A stretch of DNA of 64,000 nucleotides from Chitinophaga sp. LS1 (GCF_034274695.1 NZ_CP128362.1:2854501-2918500), one strand, 5' to 3'. Shown: positions 43,115 through 52,590, counted from the stretch's first letter. Notes: generated from the sequence alone by a model not told the origin. Made by a program: numbers and translations.

Positions 43115-44250
43115 TTGGAGGTTTGATTTAAAAATGAAAGAACGGAGTGAATAATGTGATTCAATTGGTCTGCATCCATTTCGGTGTGGATCGGTAAGGA
43201 GATCACTTTGGACGTCAGAGAGTCTGTAATAGGCAGGTTAAAATCAGCGCCGCCAAAATTGGCAAACATCTTTTGCTTGTGAGCAGGTACAGGATAATAA
43301 ATCATAGCAGGAACTTGCTGCTCAGCTAAATATTGTTGAAGTGCAAGACGGTCTGCACCTTCGAGTTGTAATGTATACTGGTGATATACGTGATAGCTGT
43401 TTGCCGCACGGTAAGGTACCGTAATCTTTGGATGGTTGGCAAATGCTGCATCGTAGGCGTCAGCTACTGCACGACGGGCCTTGATATACTCATCCAGCAG
43501 CGGGAGCTTGATGTTCAATACCACCGCCTGTAGTGTATCCAGGCGGGAATTGATACCCACTACATCATGATAGTAACGTTGAGACTGTCCGTGGTTGGCG
43601 ATCATTTTGATCTTTGCAGCCAGGGCATCGTCGTTAGTGAACAGGGCTCCGCCATCACCATAGCAACCCAGGTTCTTGGAAGGGAAGAAGGAAGTACAGC
43701 CTATCTGACCGATAGCTCCGGTTTTCTTCACAGTTCCATCGGAGAAGGTATAAGTACCACCGATCGCCTGAGCGTTATCTTCGATAACAGGAATATTGTA
43801 CTTGCGTGAAATTTCCATAATTGGCTCCATGTCAGCACTATGGCCATACAGGTGCACGGGAACGATTGCTTTGGTTTTTGGTGTGATGGCCTTTTCAACT
43901 GCCACCGGGTCAAGACAGAATGTCTTTGGATCTACATCAACGAAAACGGGTTTAAGCTGCAGGAGAGCTATTACTTCGGCTGTAGCAATAAAGGTAAAGG
44001 ATGGTGTAATGACTTCATCACCAGGTTGCAGATCCAGCGCCATGATGGCGATCTGTAATGCATCGGTACCGTTGGCACAGGGAATTACGTGCTTCACTCC
44101 CAGATAGTCTTGCAGAGCCGACGTAAATTTCTGTACTGGCGCACCATTAATATAAGCTGCACTTTCTAAAACTTCCGCCATAGCAGCATCTACCTGCGGT
44201 TTTATCTTGTTGTATTGGCGTTTGAGATCCACCATTTGAATCGGAACCAT
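43111..44250 (-). CDS. DegT/DnrJ/EryC1 sugar aminotransferase
   Basis: 379 residues, PLP-dependent sugar aminotransferase fold. ANGTDALQIAI, DEVITPSFTFIATAEV, IEDNAQAIGG and the Schiff-base lysine region SFFPSKNLGCYGDGGA are clear. It aminates a nucleotide keto-sugar, such as UDP- or dTDP-linked 3- or 4-keto sugars; the substrate cannot be fixed. First gene of the nucleotide-sugar cluster. Confidence 0.9.
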   Translation of the reverse strand: MVPIQMVDLKRQYNKIKPQVDAAMAEVLESAAYINGAPVQKFTSALQDYLGVKHVIPCANGTDALQIAIMALDLQPGDEVITPSFTFIATAEVIALLQLKPVFVDVDPKTFCLDPVAVEKAITPKTKAIVPVHLYGHSADMEPIMEISRKYNIPVIEDNAQAIGGTYTFSDGTVKKTGAIGQIGCTSFFPSKNLGCYGDGGALFTNDDALAAKIKMIANHGQSQRYYHDVVGINSRLDTLQAVVLNIKLPLLDEYIKARRAVADAYDAAFANHPKITVPYRAANSYHVYHQYTLQLEGADRLALQQYLAEQQVPAMIYYPVPAHKQKMFANFGGADFNLPITDSLTSKVISLPIHTEMDADQLNHIIHSVLSFLNQTSK

Positions 44251-44281
44251 GTCTGGGATAGATATTTTGTTTAAAGTGAGG

Positions 44282-44289
44282 CAAATTTA
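44282..44289 (-). promoter_or_regulatory. -7 element of the nucleotide-sugar cluster
   Basis: TAAATTTG on the minus strand, 31 bp upstream of the aminotransferase ATG. It faces away from the waaA promoter element at 44314. Confidence 0.55.
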
Positions 44290-44313
44290 CAAATTTTGAC
44301 ATAGGAAGGGCAG

Positions 44314-44321
44314 TATCTTTG
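44314..44321 (+). promoter_or_regulatory. -7 element of waaA
   Basis: TATCTTTG fits TAnnTTTG; TTTG at 44295-44298 is a possible -33 element, with a short 15-bp spacer. Leader to the ATG at 44359 would be about 30 nt. Confidence 0.5.
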
Positions 44322-44358
44322 CTCCTGTTAAAAAATTCAGTACAAGTACGTCATCAGG

Positions 44359-45606
44359 ATGCTGGGAAATGCCATATATAATATAGGAATAAGATCATAC
44401 CGGGCCGGGGTTGGGCTGGCTGCAATTATCGGCAATGCCAAAGCGAAACTGTGGATTGAAGGCCGCCGTCACTGGCGGGAACGGATGAAGGAACAGCTGA
44501 AAGGATCCGGCCCCCTCATTTGGGTGCATGCCGCCTCGCTGGGTGAATTTGAGCAGGGGAGACCCGTGCTGGAGGCGATCCGGGCCCAATACCCCCATTG
44601 CCGTATCCTGCTCACCTTTTATTCCCCATCCGGGTACGAGGTGCGTAAGAATTACCAGGGAGCTGATTACGTATACTACCTCCCGTTGGATACTCCGGGC
44701 AATGCCACAGATTTCCTGGACATCGTACATCCGACACTGGTGATCTTTATTAAATATGAGTTCTGGTATCATTTCCTGACAGCCTTGTCCCAAAGGCAGC
44801 TACCAGTATTGCTTATTTCCGGTATTTTCAGACCTAACCAGTTATTTTTCAAGCCTTATGGTGGTATTTTCAGACAATTGCTCCGGCAGTTTGACTGGAT
44901 TTTTGTACAAAACCAGGATTCGCTGGACCTGATCCGGCAGCTGGGTATTGAAAGAGCAAGCCTGGCTGGGGATACCCGTTTTGACAGGGTATCGGCGCTG
45001 TTGGAGGAGCCTGCCTCTTTGCCCGCTATCGAAACCTTTATCAGTGGCCGTAAGGCTGTGATAGCAGGTAGTACCTGGGAAGCCGATGAACAGGCACTGG
45101 CTGAATGGTGGAAAACAAATGCGAAACCCGATCGCTGTTTGATACTGGCGCCGCATGAGATTCATGAAGCGCATATTAAACAGGTGCAGTCATTGTTCCC
45201 CGGCGCTGTCCGTTATTCACAGGGCGGTCAGGGCGAGGTGCTGATCATTGATAATATTGGTCTGTTGTCCCTGTTATATCGTTATGCCCGCGTCACCTTT
45301 ATCGGTGGGGGATTTGGAAAAGATGGCATTCACAATATCCTGGAGCCGGCTACTTACAGCAAGCCGGTAGTATTCGGGCCAGTATTCCATAAATACCCGG
45401 AAGCAGCTGCATTATTGGCAGCAGGTGGTGGTGCGACCATTGCTAATGTCAGTGCATTAACTACAGAAATGGAATCCTTACTGGAAGACAATACCCGCTG
45501 TATGCAAATAGGTAATGCCGCCGGCCGTTTTGTGGCCGAAAATAAGGGTGCAACCGGAAAAATTCTGGCTTATATTCAGGAGAAACGTTTTTTCACCAAA
45601 GCATAG
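44359..45606 (+). CDS. waaA: 3-deoxy-D-manno-octulosonic acid (Kdo) transferase
   Basis: 415 residues, GT30. N-terminal membrane-associated segment, then LIWVHAASLGEFEQGRPVLEAI, ILLTFYSPSGYE, DTPGNATDFLDIVHP, and C-terminal GSTWEADEQAL, FIGGGFGKDGIHNILEPA, KPVVFGPVFHKYPEA. Transfers Kdo onto lipid A precursor at the inner membrane. Its last 31 bp overlap the convergent proline-rich gene. Confidence 0.95.
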   Translation: MLGNAIYNIGIRSYRAGVGLAAIIGNAKAKLWIEGRRHWRERMKEQLKGSGPLIWVHAASLGEFEQGRPVLEAIRAQYPHCRILLTFYSPSGYEVRKNYQGADYVYYLPLDTPGNATDFLDIVHPTLVIFIKYEFWYHFLTALSQRQLPVLLISGIFRPNQLFFKPYGGIFRQLLRQFDWIFVQNQDSLDLIRQLGIERASLAGDTRFDRVSALLEEPASLPAIETFISGRKAVIAGSTWEADEQALAEWWKTNAKPDRCLILAPHEIHEAHIKQVQSLFPGAVRYSQGGQGEVLIIDNIGLLSLLYRYARVTFIGGGFGKDGIHNILEPATYSKPVVFGPVFHKYPEAAALLAAGGGATIANVSALTTEMESLLEDNTRCMQIGNAAGRFVAENKGATGKILAYIQEKRFFTKA

Positions 45607-46649
45607 AACTGGCGAACGACACGGTTATCATCTACCCAACCCTGCCTGATTTTCAACTCTCTTTCTATCCAGTATTCCGCATCCGGCAATGAGTGCATCT
45701 CATTGATCGTCTTGACGGAGCGCTCATAAGAGTCTACATCACCACGGAACAGTTCCTGGATGAACTGGAATTTGTCGTTGATACCGATAGCCTGGCGCAG
45801 GTCTTTGACTGGCATATCGTTGAAGCGATCACCGATCTCTGACTGACTTTGACGCAGGCGGTCGTTTAGGGAAGGAATATTTTGTGCTACTTTTTGGTTC
45901 AGTTCTTTTAACTCGGAGTGAATACCGTTGGTTTCAGGCTTTTCTGTTTTTTCAGGTTTTTCAACCTTTTCGACTTTTTCTGGTCTGGAAGCACTGACAA
46001 CGGGCTGGCTATGGTCACCGAAGAGGGTGATGAACACAGGTTGTTTTTCTTCTTCTTTGGGAGCCGGAGTAGGAGCGGGTGCAGGTATTGGTTCTGGAGC
46101 TGGTGTCGGTGGCTGGTAAGCGACCGGTGGTTCAGGAACTGGTGCTGGTTTTGGCTCCGGCGCAGGTGTTTGATAAGCTTTCAGGGCATCCTGTTCAGGT
46201 ACTGGCGACTGATACGCTTTCAATGCTTCTAATGTAGGAGCCGGTGACTGGTACGCCCTCAGTGGTTCTGGCGCAGGCTCTGGCGTTTTCTCCGCAATAG
46301 GTTGATTTACAACCGGTGCCGGTTCAATCATTCCTACTGGCTCTGGAGCTGGCGGTTCAGGTCGTTTATATTCAACAACTGGTATTGACTCAGATGGCGT
46401 AAATTGCGGGGCGGTTATGTTATCATTGGAATCAACTGTAACTTCCGGGTCAGCCATAGTCGCTCCCGGCATAATTACAGCAATATTACTCTGTCTGCGT
46501 TGTAATTCTCTTTCCCGTTCTCTTTCAAGACTACGGGCATGAAGAATCTCCGCCTGCAATAATTGCACGTAATATGATATAGACTGCAGGGTCGCGCCAG
46601 TCGTCTTTAATTCCTGTAACTTGTCAATTAATGCACTTATTTTTTCCAT
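45576..46649 (-). CDS. conserved protein with proline-rich linker and C-terminal helical domain
   Basis: 357 residues. N-terminal helical segment (about 1-52, ending in an RERERELQRRQ stretch), a Pro/Ala/Glu-rich linker (about 90-200) with degenerate copies of a LKAYQSPxP unit (near 130, 143, 156 and 176), a PEKxEK stretch (about 222-240), and a C-terminal conserved domain (about 245-357; DLRQAIGINDKFQFIQELF, YWIERELKIRQGW, FYALVKKRF). The C-terminal domain is shared by many uncharacterised Bacteroidetes proteins. No signal peptide. Convergent with and overlapping waaA. Confidence 0.75.
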   Translation of the reverse strand: MEKISALIDKLQELKTTGATLQSISYYVQLLQAEILHARSLERERERELQRRQSNIAVIMPGATMADPEVTVDSNDNITAPQFTPSESIPVVEYKRPEPPAPEPVGMIEPAPVVNQPIAEKTPEPAPEPLRAYQSPAPTLEALKAYQSPVPEQDALKAYQTPAPEPKPAPVPEPPVAYQPPTPAPEPIPAPAPTPAPKEEEKQPVFITLFGDHSQPVVSASRPEKVEKVEKPEKTEKPETNGIHSELKELNQKVAQNIPSLNDRLRQSQSEIGDRFNDMPVKDLRQAIGINDKFQFIQELFRGDVDSYERSVKTINEMHSLPDAEYWIERELKIRQGWVDDNRVVRQFYALVKKRFS

Positions 46650-46778
46650 AATCGCAAAAAAAAATAATTTAATGCAAAATGCGTTCCATGCGTTAATTGT
46701 TAACGTAGTCTGGGAGAATTTATTTTATTTGCATGAAGTTATACCATTTTAATTAACTGTAAATCAAAATAGTATATT

Positions 46779-47345
46779 ATGTTTATTGAACCTTCTCTTG
46801 CAGGAGGGCGAAGGGGTTGGATAGAAGTGATCTGTGGCTCAATGTTTTCTGGAAAAACGGAGGAGTTGATCAGGAGATTAAAAAGGGCCCGCATTGCCAA
46901 TTTAAAAGTCGAAATATTTAAACCGGTCATAGATACCCGCTACGACGTACAACATATTGTTTCTCACGATGAAAGCAGAATAAAAAGCACCCCTCTTGAG
47001 AACTCCCAGCAGATCCTGTTGCTTGCGCAAGACGTAGATGTCGTGGGCATAGACGAAGCCCAGTTCTTTGATGGTGAATTGATGGAAGTGTGCGACCAGC
47101 TGGCATTACGTGGAATTCGTGTAATTGTGGCAGGTCTGGACATGGATTACATGGGTAAGCCATTTGGGCAGATGCCATTTTTGCTGGCGAAGGCAGATTA
47201 CATTACCAAGCTGCACGCCATCTGCGTGAAGTGTGGCAACATCGCCAATTATTCTTACCGTAAATCAGCCGATAAGCATACCGTATTGTTAGGAGAAACA
47301 GACCTGTACGAACCCCGTTGCAGGCACTGTTATTACGAAGAGTAG
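46779..47345 (+). CDS. tdk: thymidine kinase
   Basis: 188 residues, type II TK. P-loop [14 protein letters not shown] (about residues 21-34), Walker B-like [23 protein letters not shown] lasso region, and zinc-binding Cys pairs (CVKCG and CRHCYYE). Salvages thymidine to dTMP. Confidence 0.96.
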   Translation: MFIEPSLAGGRRGWIEVICGSMFSGKTEELIRRLKRARIANLKVEIFKPVIDTRYDVQHIVSHDESRIKSTPLENSQQILLLAQDVDVVGIDEAQFFDGELMEVCDQLALRGIRVIVAGLDMDYMGKPFGQMPFLLAKADYITKLHAICVKCGNIANYSYRKSADKHTVLLGETDLYEPRCRHCYYEE

Positions 47346-47348
47346 TCT

Positions 47349-47855
47349 TTATTTTTGCTCCGCTACTTTTACCTTGAATGTGAACCTCTTCTGTGCCAGG
47401 TAACTGAATATTACAACAAAGCAGGTAGTCAGTATTTTGGAAGGAGTAGGGTAGAAGTGCAGGTAGTCTACAAACAATTTCATGAATCCATAGTTCAGCA
47501 GCAGGCAGGTGCCTACCATCATAAAGTAGCGGACCAGTTGTACCCGGCCTCTCAGGTTGGATTCAGAGAATACGATGTATTTGCTCAACAGGAAACCTGT
47601 GGGAAAAGTGACAGCAAGCGCCATAAATAAAGCTGCGATATGCGCCTGTATAGTGATAAATGGTAAGACTACGTCAGCAGGGGGAATGAGGTCGTTACCT
47701 CCTCCAAGGATGTAATGGTAGCTGATATAATATAAACATATGTCCAACACCGTATTACCTCCACCACATGCCAGGTAGCGGAAGGTCTGAAAGGGCATCA
47801 CTTTGGCAAATGGGCGGTAGAAAAACGAAATAACTAATAAAATAAACCGTCTCAT
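47349..47855 (-). CDS. GtrA-family membrane protein
   Basis: 168 residues from the ATG at 47855 (a TTG 21 bp upstream is unlikely). Four hydrophobic segments with GtrA motifs: FRYLACGGGNTVLDICLYYI, ALAVTFPTGFLLSKYIVF, RYFMMVGTCLLLNYGFM. Members flip or aid transfer of polyprenyl-linked sugars in cell-surface polysaccharide synthesis. Ends 3 bp from the convergent tdk stop. Confidence 0.88.
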   Translation of the reverse strand: MRRFILLVISFFYRPFAKVMPFQTFRYLACGGGNTVLDICLYYISYHYILGGGNDLIPPADVVLPFITIQAHIAALFMALAVTFPTGFLLSKYIVFSESNLRGRVQLVRYFMMVGTCLLLNYGFMKLFVDYLHFYPTPSKILTTCFVVIFSYLAQKRFTFKVKVAEQK

Positions 47856-47972
47856 AATAGAAATATACAATAACAAAACTAGTACGTTTTACCGTTATTG
47901 AATCGCGCTTTAGAATTATCTTAACAATTTGATGGTTTTTAAAGGGATGGATGAGACGGAATAAATGAACGT

Positions 47973-49448
47973 TTAGCGGCGGGTTTTCCATCTGCCTCCC
48001 GCCTGGTTTACAGGTTGCTGTTGTGCTTTTCGCAGTTCCTCCTGCCAAACCTGTACAGCCAGAAGTGCGGCCGCCCGGGCTGCATCCGGCGACGGAGTTT
48101 CCAAAGATTGTGGCGTGAAGTATTTCCCTATAAAATTAGTATCGAATTGTCCGTTGATGAATGCAGGTTGTTGCAGTGCCCAGCTGCCAAAGGGTAAAGT
48201 GGTCTGGATCCCTTTTACCTGGTACTCAGCAATCGCACGGATCAATCTTTCCCTTGCTTCCTCTCTGTTAGCGCCCCAGGCAATGAGTTTGGCAATCATT
48301 GGGTCATAATATATAGATATATCCATGCCTGCTTCATACCCGTCATCTACCCTGATCCCATATCCCTGAGGGCGTACATAAGTTTCAAGTGTACCTGTAT
48401 CCGGCAGGAAATTGCTGGCAGGGTCTTCTGCACATATCCTTAACTCGATGGCATGGCCATTTATTGTCAGGTCTTCCTGTGAAAAAGATAATTTTTCCCC
48501 TCTGGCTATCCTGATCTGCTCTTTTACCAGGTCCAGTCCAGTGATCAGTTCTGTCACCGGGTGTTCCACCTGCAGGCGGGTGTTCATTTCCAGGAAATAA
48601 AATTGTAACTGTTCATCTACGAGGAACTCTACTGTGCCGGCCCCATAATAGTTACAGGCTTTGGCTACATCAAGCGCGCACTTGCCCATGGCGGAACGGA
48701 TATCCGGTGTCAGGCAGGAGGAGGGCGCTTCTTCGATCAGTTTCTGGTGACGGCGTTGTATAGAACACTCACGTTCAAAGAGATATACGTAATTACCATG
48801 CTGGTCACCCAGTATTTGTATTTCAATGTGGCGGGGAGCACCTACATATTTTTCAATGAAAACGGCATCGTCGCCAAAGGCGCTCATGGCTTCACTTTTG
48901 GCCAGCCGGATCTGTTCTTCCAGCTCTGAGGCTGCGTTTACTACCCGCATACCTTTACCTCCACCACCGGCAGAGGCTTTGATCAGAATAGGGAAGCCGG
49001 TTTTTTTCACGACCTCCTGGGCCTCCTCAAGGCTGCGTAGGGGCGTTTCGGTACCGGGTACCATTGGTACGCCGAATTTTTGAGCGGCTTGTTTGGCGGC
49101 CAGTTTGCTACCCATCATTTCGATGGCGTAGGCGCTGGGGCCAATGAAAGTAATACCGGCGGCAATCACCGCTGCAGCAAAACGGGCATTTTCGCTTAGA
49201 AATCCATAACCCGGATGGATGGCATCCGCTCCGGCTTGTTTGGCTGCTGCCAGGATCTTTTCGATTTGCAGGTAGGATTGGCTGGATGGGGCAGGGCCTA
49301 TACAGATAGCTTCATCAGCATATTGTACAAAGGGCATGGTACGGTCAGCTTCAGAATACACCGCTACAGTAGCAATGCCCATTTCCCGTGCAGATCGCAT
49401 AATACGTAGTGCGATTTCGCCGCGATTGGCTACCAGTATTTTTTTCAT
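47973..49448 (-). CDS. accC: biotin carboxylase subunit of acetyl/propionyl-CoA carboxylase
   Basis: 491 residues from the ATG at 49448, which gives the canonical MKKILVANRGEIALRIMR start. ATP-grasp biotin carboxylase: ATP loop KASAGGGGKGMRVV, ECSIQRRHQKLIEEAPS, EMNTRLQVEHPVTE (catalytic Glu/Arg region). A biotin carboxyl carrier gene is not adjacent, so it may serve a separate acyl-CoA carboxylase. C-terminal about 40 residues (AAALLAVQVWQEELRKAQQQ onward) extend past the usual end. Its start codon is 31 bp from the divergent ccmB start. Confidence 0.93.
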   Translation of the reverse strand: MKKILVANRGEIALRIMRSAREMGIATVAVYSEADRTMPFVQYADEAICIGPAPSSQSYLQIEKILAAAKQAGADAIHPGYGFLSENARFAAAVIAAGITFIGPSAYAIEMMGSKLAAKQAAQKFGVPMVPGTETPLRSLEEAQEVVKKTGFPILIKASAGGGGKGMRVVNAASELEEQIRLAKSEAMSAFGDDAVFIEKYVGAPRHIEIQILGDQHGNYVYLFERECSIQRRHQKLIEEAPSSCLTPDIRSAMGKCALDVAKACNYYGAGTVEFLVDEQLQFYFLEMNTRLQVEHPVTELITGLDLVKEQIRIARGEKLSFSQEDLTINGHAIELRICAEDPASNFLPDTGTLETYVRPQGYGIRVDDGYEAGMDISIYYDPMIAKLIAWGANREEARERLIRAIAEYQVKGIQTTLPFGSWALQQPAFINGQFDTNFIGKYFTPQSLETPSPDAARAAALLAVQVWQEELRKAQQQPVNQAGGRWKTRR

Positions 49449-49479
49449 AAAAGCGAATATAAGGTATCTTTGCCCCCTC
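49449..49479. promoter_or_regulatory. 31-bp divergent promoter between accC and ccmB
   Basis: Plus strand: TATCTTTG at 49465-49472, 7 bp before the ccmB ATG. Minus strand: TATATTCG (49461-49454), 5 bp before the accC ATG, a one-mismatch fit to TAnnTTTG. The two -7 elements are 3 bp apart. Transcription would start at or beside each start codon, implying leaderless or near-leaderless mRNAs. Confidence 0.5.
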
Positions 49480-50145
49480 ATGAAATCGACCGCATTCCAA
49501 CAAACAATTACCCTGGTAAAAAAAGACATATTACTGGAATTACGTCAGAAATATGCGCTTTATGGGGTTCTGCTCTATATCATTTCTACCGTATTTGTCA
49601 TTAACCTGATGATAGGCAAGCCGGAAGAAAAGACCTGGAATGCACTTTTCTGGGTGGTACAGTTATTTGTTTCTGTCAATGCGATTGCCAAGAGCTTTTT
49701 GCAGGAAAACCGGGGGCGGCTGTTGTATTTTTACTCACTGGTACATCCCCGTAACTTCATCATTGCTAAGCTGATATATAATATTCTGCTCATGGCGCTC
49801 ATGAGTATAATTACCCTGGTATGCTGCATTCTCTTTATGGGCAATCCTATTATTAATATATCCTATTTCCTGGGTGTTATTATGCTGGGGGGCCTCAGCC
49901 TTTCCCTGCTTTTTACCATGCTGGCGGCCATTGCAGCTCAGGCCAATCAGAATGCGGCACTCATGGCAATCATGGGATTCCCGATTATGCTTCCCTTGTT
50001 AACTATGCTGTCGAACATCGCCCGTTCCTCATTTATCACTGTCTATCAGCCCGGTCTGCCTAAGATGTTCCTGATGTTGGGTGCCATGGATATACTCATC
50101 GTAGGCTTGTCCCTGATTCTATTCCCTTTTTTATGGAAGGATTAG
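49480..50145 (+). CDS. ccmB: heme exporter protein CcmB
   Basis: 221 residues from ATG 49480; the longer frame from 49336 is antisense to accC. About six transmembrane helices; conserved CcmB features include the opening LVKKDILLELRQKYALYGV and the NQNAALMAIMGFPIMLPLL stretch. Membrane subunit of the CcmAB(C) ABC module of cytochrome c maturation system I. ccmA is not in this window. Confidence 0.9.
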   Translation: MKSTAFQQTITLVKKDILLELRQKYALYGVLLYIISTVFVINLMIGKPEEKTWNALFWVVQLFVSVNAIAKSFLQENRGRLLYFYSLVHPRNFIIAKLIYNILLMALMSIITLVCCILFMGNPIINISYFLGVIMLGGLSLSLLFTMLAAIAAQANQNAALMAIMGFPIMLPLLTMLSNIARSSFITVYQPGLPKMFLMLGAMDILIVGLSLILFPFLWKD

Positions 50146-50155
50146 AATTTTGTTG

Positions 50156-50163
50156 TAGGTTTG
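50156..50163 (+). promoter_or_regulatory. possible -7 element upstream of ccmC
   Basis: TAGGTTTG fits TAnnTTTG, 24 bp before the ccmC ATG and 10 bp after the ccmB stop. No -33 element is clear; ccmC may have its own promoter in addition to read-through. Confidence 0.4.
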
Positions 50164-50187
50164 CCACTCATTTAGTCGTTAAAAACA

Positions 50188-50850
50188 ATGGCAAAGCACT
50201 GGTGGAAAGCTTTAGCGGTAATACTTCTCATCTACACTATAATTGCTGGGTTTACAATTAATATACCCCTTATAGGTACGAATCAGCAATCATCCCGGGG
50301 ACTATTTTTCCACGTACCGATGTGGATGTGTATGTATACCATGTTTAGCATTTCGGTAGCAAATTCCCTGCTCTATCTCACAAAATACGATTTGAAGAAA
50401 GATGCCCTGGCTGGCGCAGCCGGTAGTGTAGGCGTATTCTTTGGCATACTGGGTTTTTGTACCGGTACGCTGTGGGCAACGTATACCTGGGGCGGAACAA
50501 TCACGAATGACGCCAAACAACAGCTTACCGCTGTTGCTCTGCTCATATATATGGCTTACCTGGTACTGCGCATGTCTATTCCGGACATCGATAAGCGTGC
50601 ACGTATCTCTGCCGTGTTTAACATTTTCGCATTTGCTTTGTTGATTCCCTTAACATATATCATCCCACGCATGGTGGAATCTCTTCACCCAGGTGCCGCC
50701 GGCTCTCCTACGTTTGCCTCAAAAGATACTGATGGCAGTATGAAGACGGTGCTCTATCCCGCATTCATTGGCTGGGTACTGATGAGTGTCTGGATCTATA
50801 CCCTCGTGGTGCGCTACAAAAAATTAGAGTTAAAAAATATTTTTAAATGA
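50188..50850 (+). CDS. ccmC: cytochrome c biogenesis protein CcmC (CcsA family)
   Basis: 220 residues, six transmembrane helices. The tryptophan-rich heme-binding signature appears as WATYTWGGT (about residue 94) with flanking histidines in FFHVPMWMC and ESLHPG. Delivers heme to the periplasmic chaperone CcmE. Overlaps ccmD by 4 bp. Confidence 0.93.
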   Translation: MAKHWWKALAVILLIYTIIAGFTINIPLIGTNQQSSRGLFFHVPMWMCMYTMFSISVANSLLYLTKYDLKKDALAGAAGSVGVFFGILGFCTGTLWATYTWGGTITNDAKQQLTAVALLIYMAYLVLRMSIPDIDKRARISAVFNIFAFALLIPLTYIIPRMVESLHPGAAGSPTFASKDTDGSMKTVLYPAFIGWVLMSVWIYTLVVRYKKLELKNIFK

Positions 50851-51104
50851 TTAACAAAGCGATTTCTTTCTGTTGTACCTGTTTGTTGTTATTAGTATCC
50901 CTGCTGACCTTTGGACAAGAGCCGGCATCACAACAACAGAATACGGAGACTGGACCGGTAAATGAATTTTTTCGTAGCAATGGCAAGATATATGTGGTAG
51001 TAGGAGTCCTGCTGATCATCTTTATTGGAATTGTGATTTTTTTAGTTCGCCTGGATAGGAAGATCAGTAAGCTGGAGCGTAGGGAACGTGCTGATACCCT
51101 CTAA
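50847..51104 (+). CDS. CcmD-family protein
   Basis: 85 residues. An N-terminal hydrophobic segment (probably a signal peptide ending near LTFGQ), a short polar spacer, one transmembrane helix (about 50-70; YVVVGVLLIIFIGIVIFLV) and a cytosolic basic tail (RLDRKISKLERRER) fit CcmD-like proteins that stabilise CcmC-CcmE. Starts within the ccmC stop (ATGA overlap). Confidence 0.8.
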   Translation: MINKAISFCCTCLLLLVSLLTFGQEPASQQQNTETGPVNEFFRSNGKIYVVVGVLLIIFIGIVIFLVRLDRKISKLERRERADTL

Positions 51105-51149
51105 GACTTTATTAAGTCCAACTACATATTTATACCAAAACAGTTTTTT

Positions 51150-52568
51150 ATGGCGCAAGAACAGCACATAAGCTTTTTTCAGAACGTTGAAAAAAGCTTT
51201 GACAAAGCCGCAGGTTTCACGAAATGGGAGAAGGGCATTCTCGAGCAGATTAAAGCTTGTAATGCCGTTTACCGTATGAAATTCCCCGTACGCGTAGGTG
51301 ATACGATTGAAGTGATCGAAGCCTATCGTGTACAGCACTCACACCACAAACTTCCTTGTAAAGGTGGTATCCGCTTCAGTGAAGAAGTGAACCAGGATGA
51401 GGTAATGGCCCTTGCCTCCCTGATGACTTACAAATGTGCCATCGTAAACGTACCCTTCGGTGGTGCAAAAGGTGGTATCAAAATCAATCCCCGCAATTAT
51501 TCCCCATTCCAGCTGGAAAACATTACCCGTCGTTACACTGCTGAACTGGTAAAGAAAAACTTTATCGGCCCTGGTATCGATGTACCTGCTCCTGATTATG
51601 GCACCGGTGAAAGGGAAATGAGCTGGATCCTGGATACTTATATGAGTCTTCGTCCGGGAGAAATAGATGGTTATGGCTGCGTAACGGGTAAACCCGTATC
51701 ACAGGGCGGTGTAAGAGGTCGTAAAGAAGCTACGGGTCTGGGTGTATTCTATGGTTTGCAGGAACTATGTAATATCAGGGAAGATATGAAAAAGGTCGGT
51801 CTGGAGCCAGGTCTCATTGGCAAAAGGGTGATCGTACAGGGTATGGGTAACGTAGGTTACCATGCCGCTAAATACTTCCATGAAGCAGGTTCTGTCATCG
51901 TAGGTCTGATCGAATATGATGGTGCGATCTACAATGAGAAAGGCCTGGATCCTGACAAGGTATTGAAACACAGGAACGAAACTGGTTCAATCATCAACTT
52001 CCCGGGGGCACAAACTCTGGCGAAAAATACAGACGGACTGGAACTGGATTGTGATATCCTGATCCCTGCCGCACTGGAAAATGTGATACACAAAGGCAAT
52101 GCTGCTAATATTAAAGCCCGTATTATCGGTGAAGCTGCAAATGGTCCTATTACACCAGAAGCAGATGATATCCTGAATAAGAAAGGCGTGATTGTAGTGC
52201 CGGATATGTTCCTGAATGCAGGTGGGGTGACCGTATCTTACTTTGAGTGGCTCAAGAACCTTAGCCATGTACGTTATGGTCGTCTGGGCAAACGTTTTGA
52301 TGAGAATATGAATATTCACATTCTTGGCGTGATTGAAGAAATGACAGGTAAGAGCGTGTCAGAAAGAGAAAGAAAATTCATTGCACACGGTGCGGACGAA
52401 GTGGATCTGGTATATTCCGGTCTGGAAGAAACTATGCATGCTGCTTTGCACGAAGTGCGTGAGATCATGGTGAACCATCCTGATGTACACGATATGCGTA
52501 CTGCCGCTTATATCTGTGCAATTGATAAAGTAGGCGCAGCTTACGAACAACTGGGTATTTTCCCTTGA
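51150..52568 (+). CDS. gdhA: glutamate dehydrogenase (Glu/Leu/Phe/Val family)
   Basis: 472 residues. Substrate-binding [13 protein letters not shown], catalytic lysine block [26 protein letters not shown], and NAD(P)-binding [11 protein letters not shown]. Interconverts glutamate and 2-oxoglutarate plus ammonia, which links it to ammonia produced by the urease earlier in the window. Cofactor preference not assigned. 45 bp after ccmD; terminator follows. Confidence 0.95.
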   Translation: MAQEQHISFFQNVEKSFDKAAGFTKWEKGILEQIKACNAVYRMKFPVRVGDTIEVIEAYRVQHSHHKLPCKGGIRFSEEVNQDEVMALASLMTYKCAIVNVPFGGAKGGIKINPRNYSPFQLENITRRYTAELVKKNFIGPGIDVPAPDYGTGEREMSWILDTYMSLRPGEIDGYGCVTGKPVSQGGVRGRKEATGLGVFYGLQELCNIREDMKKVGLEPGLIGKRVIVQGMGNVGYHAAKYFHEAGSVIVGLIEYDGAIYNEKGLDPDKVLKHRNETGSIINFPGAQTLAKNTDGLELDCDILIPAALENVIHKGNAANIKARIIGEAANGPITPEADDILNKKGVIVVPDMFLNAGGVTVSYFEWLKNLSHVRYGRLGKRFDENMNIHILGVIEEMTGKSVSERERKFIAHGADEVDLVYSGLEETMHAALHEVREIMVNHPDVHDMRTAAYICAIDKVGAAYEQLGIFP

Positions 52569-52590
52569 TTGGAATACAGCATATTTACAC

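Noticed and set aside
45918-46232. Trp/Phe/Arg-rich plus-strand frame opposite the proline-rich linker
   Set aside because: Composition is the mirror image of Pro/Glu/Ala codons on the other strand; not a gene.
46100-46270. Repeat-like DNA that could suggest a CRISPR array or tandem repeat
   Set aside because: It encodes the degenerate LKAYQSPxP units in frame; units differ in sequence and spacing, with no unique spacers.
49336-49479. 48-codon extension of ccmB
   Set aside because: Lies antisense within the conserved N-terminus of accC; CcmB homology begins at ATG 49480.
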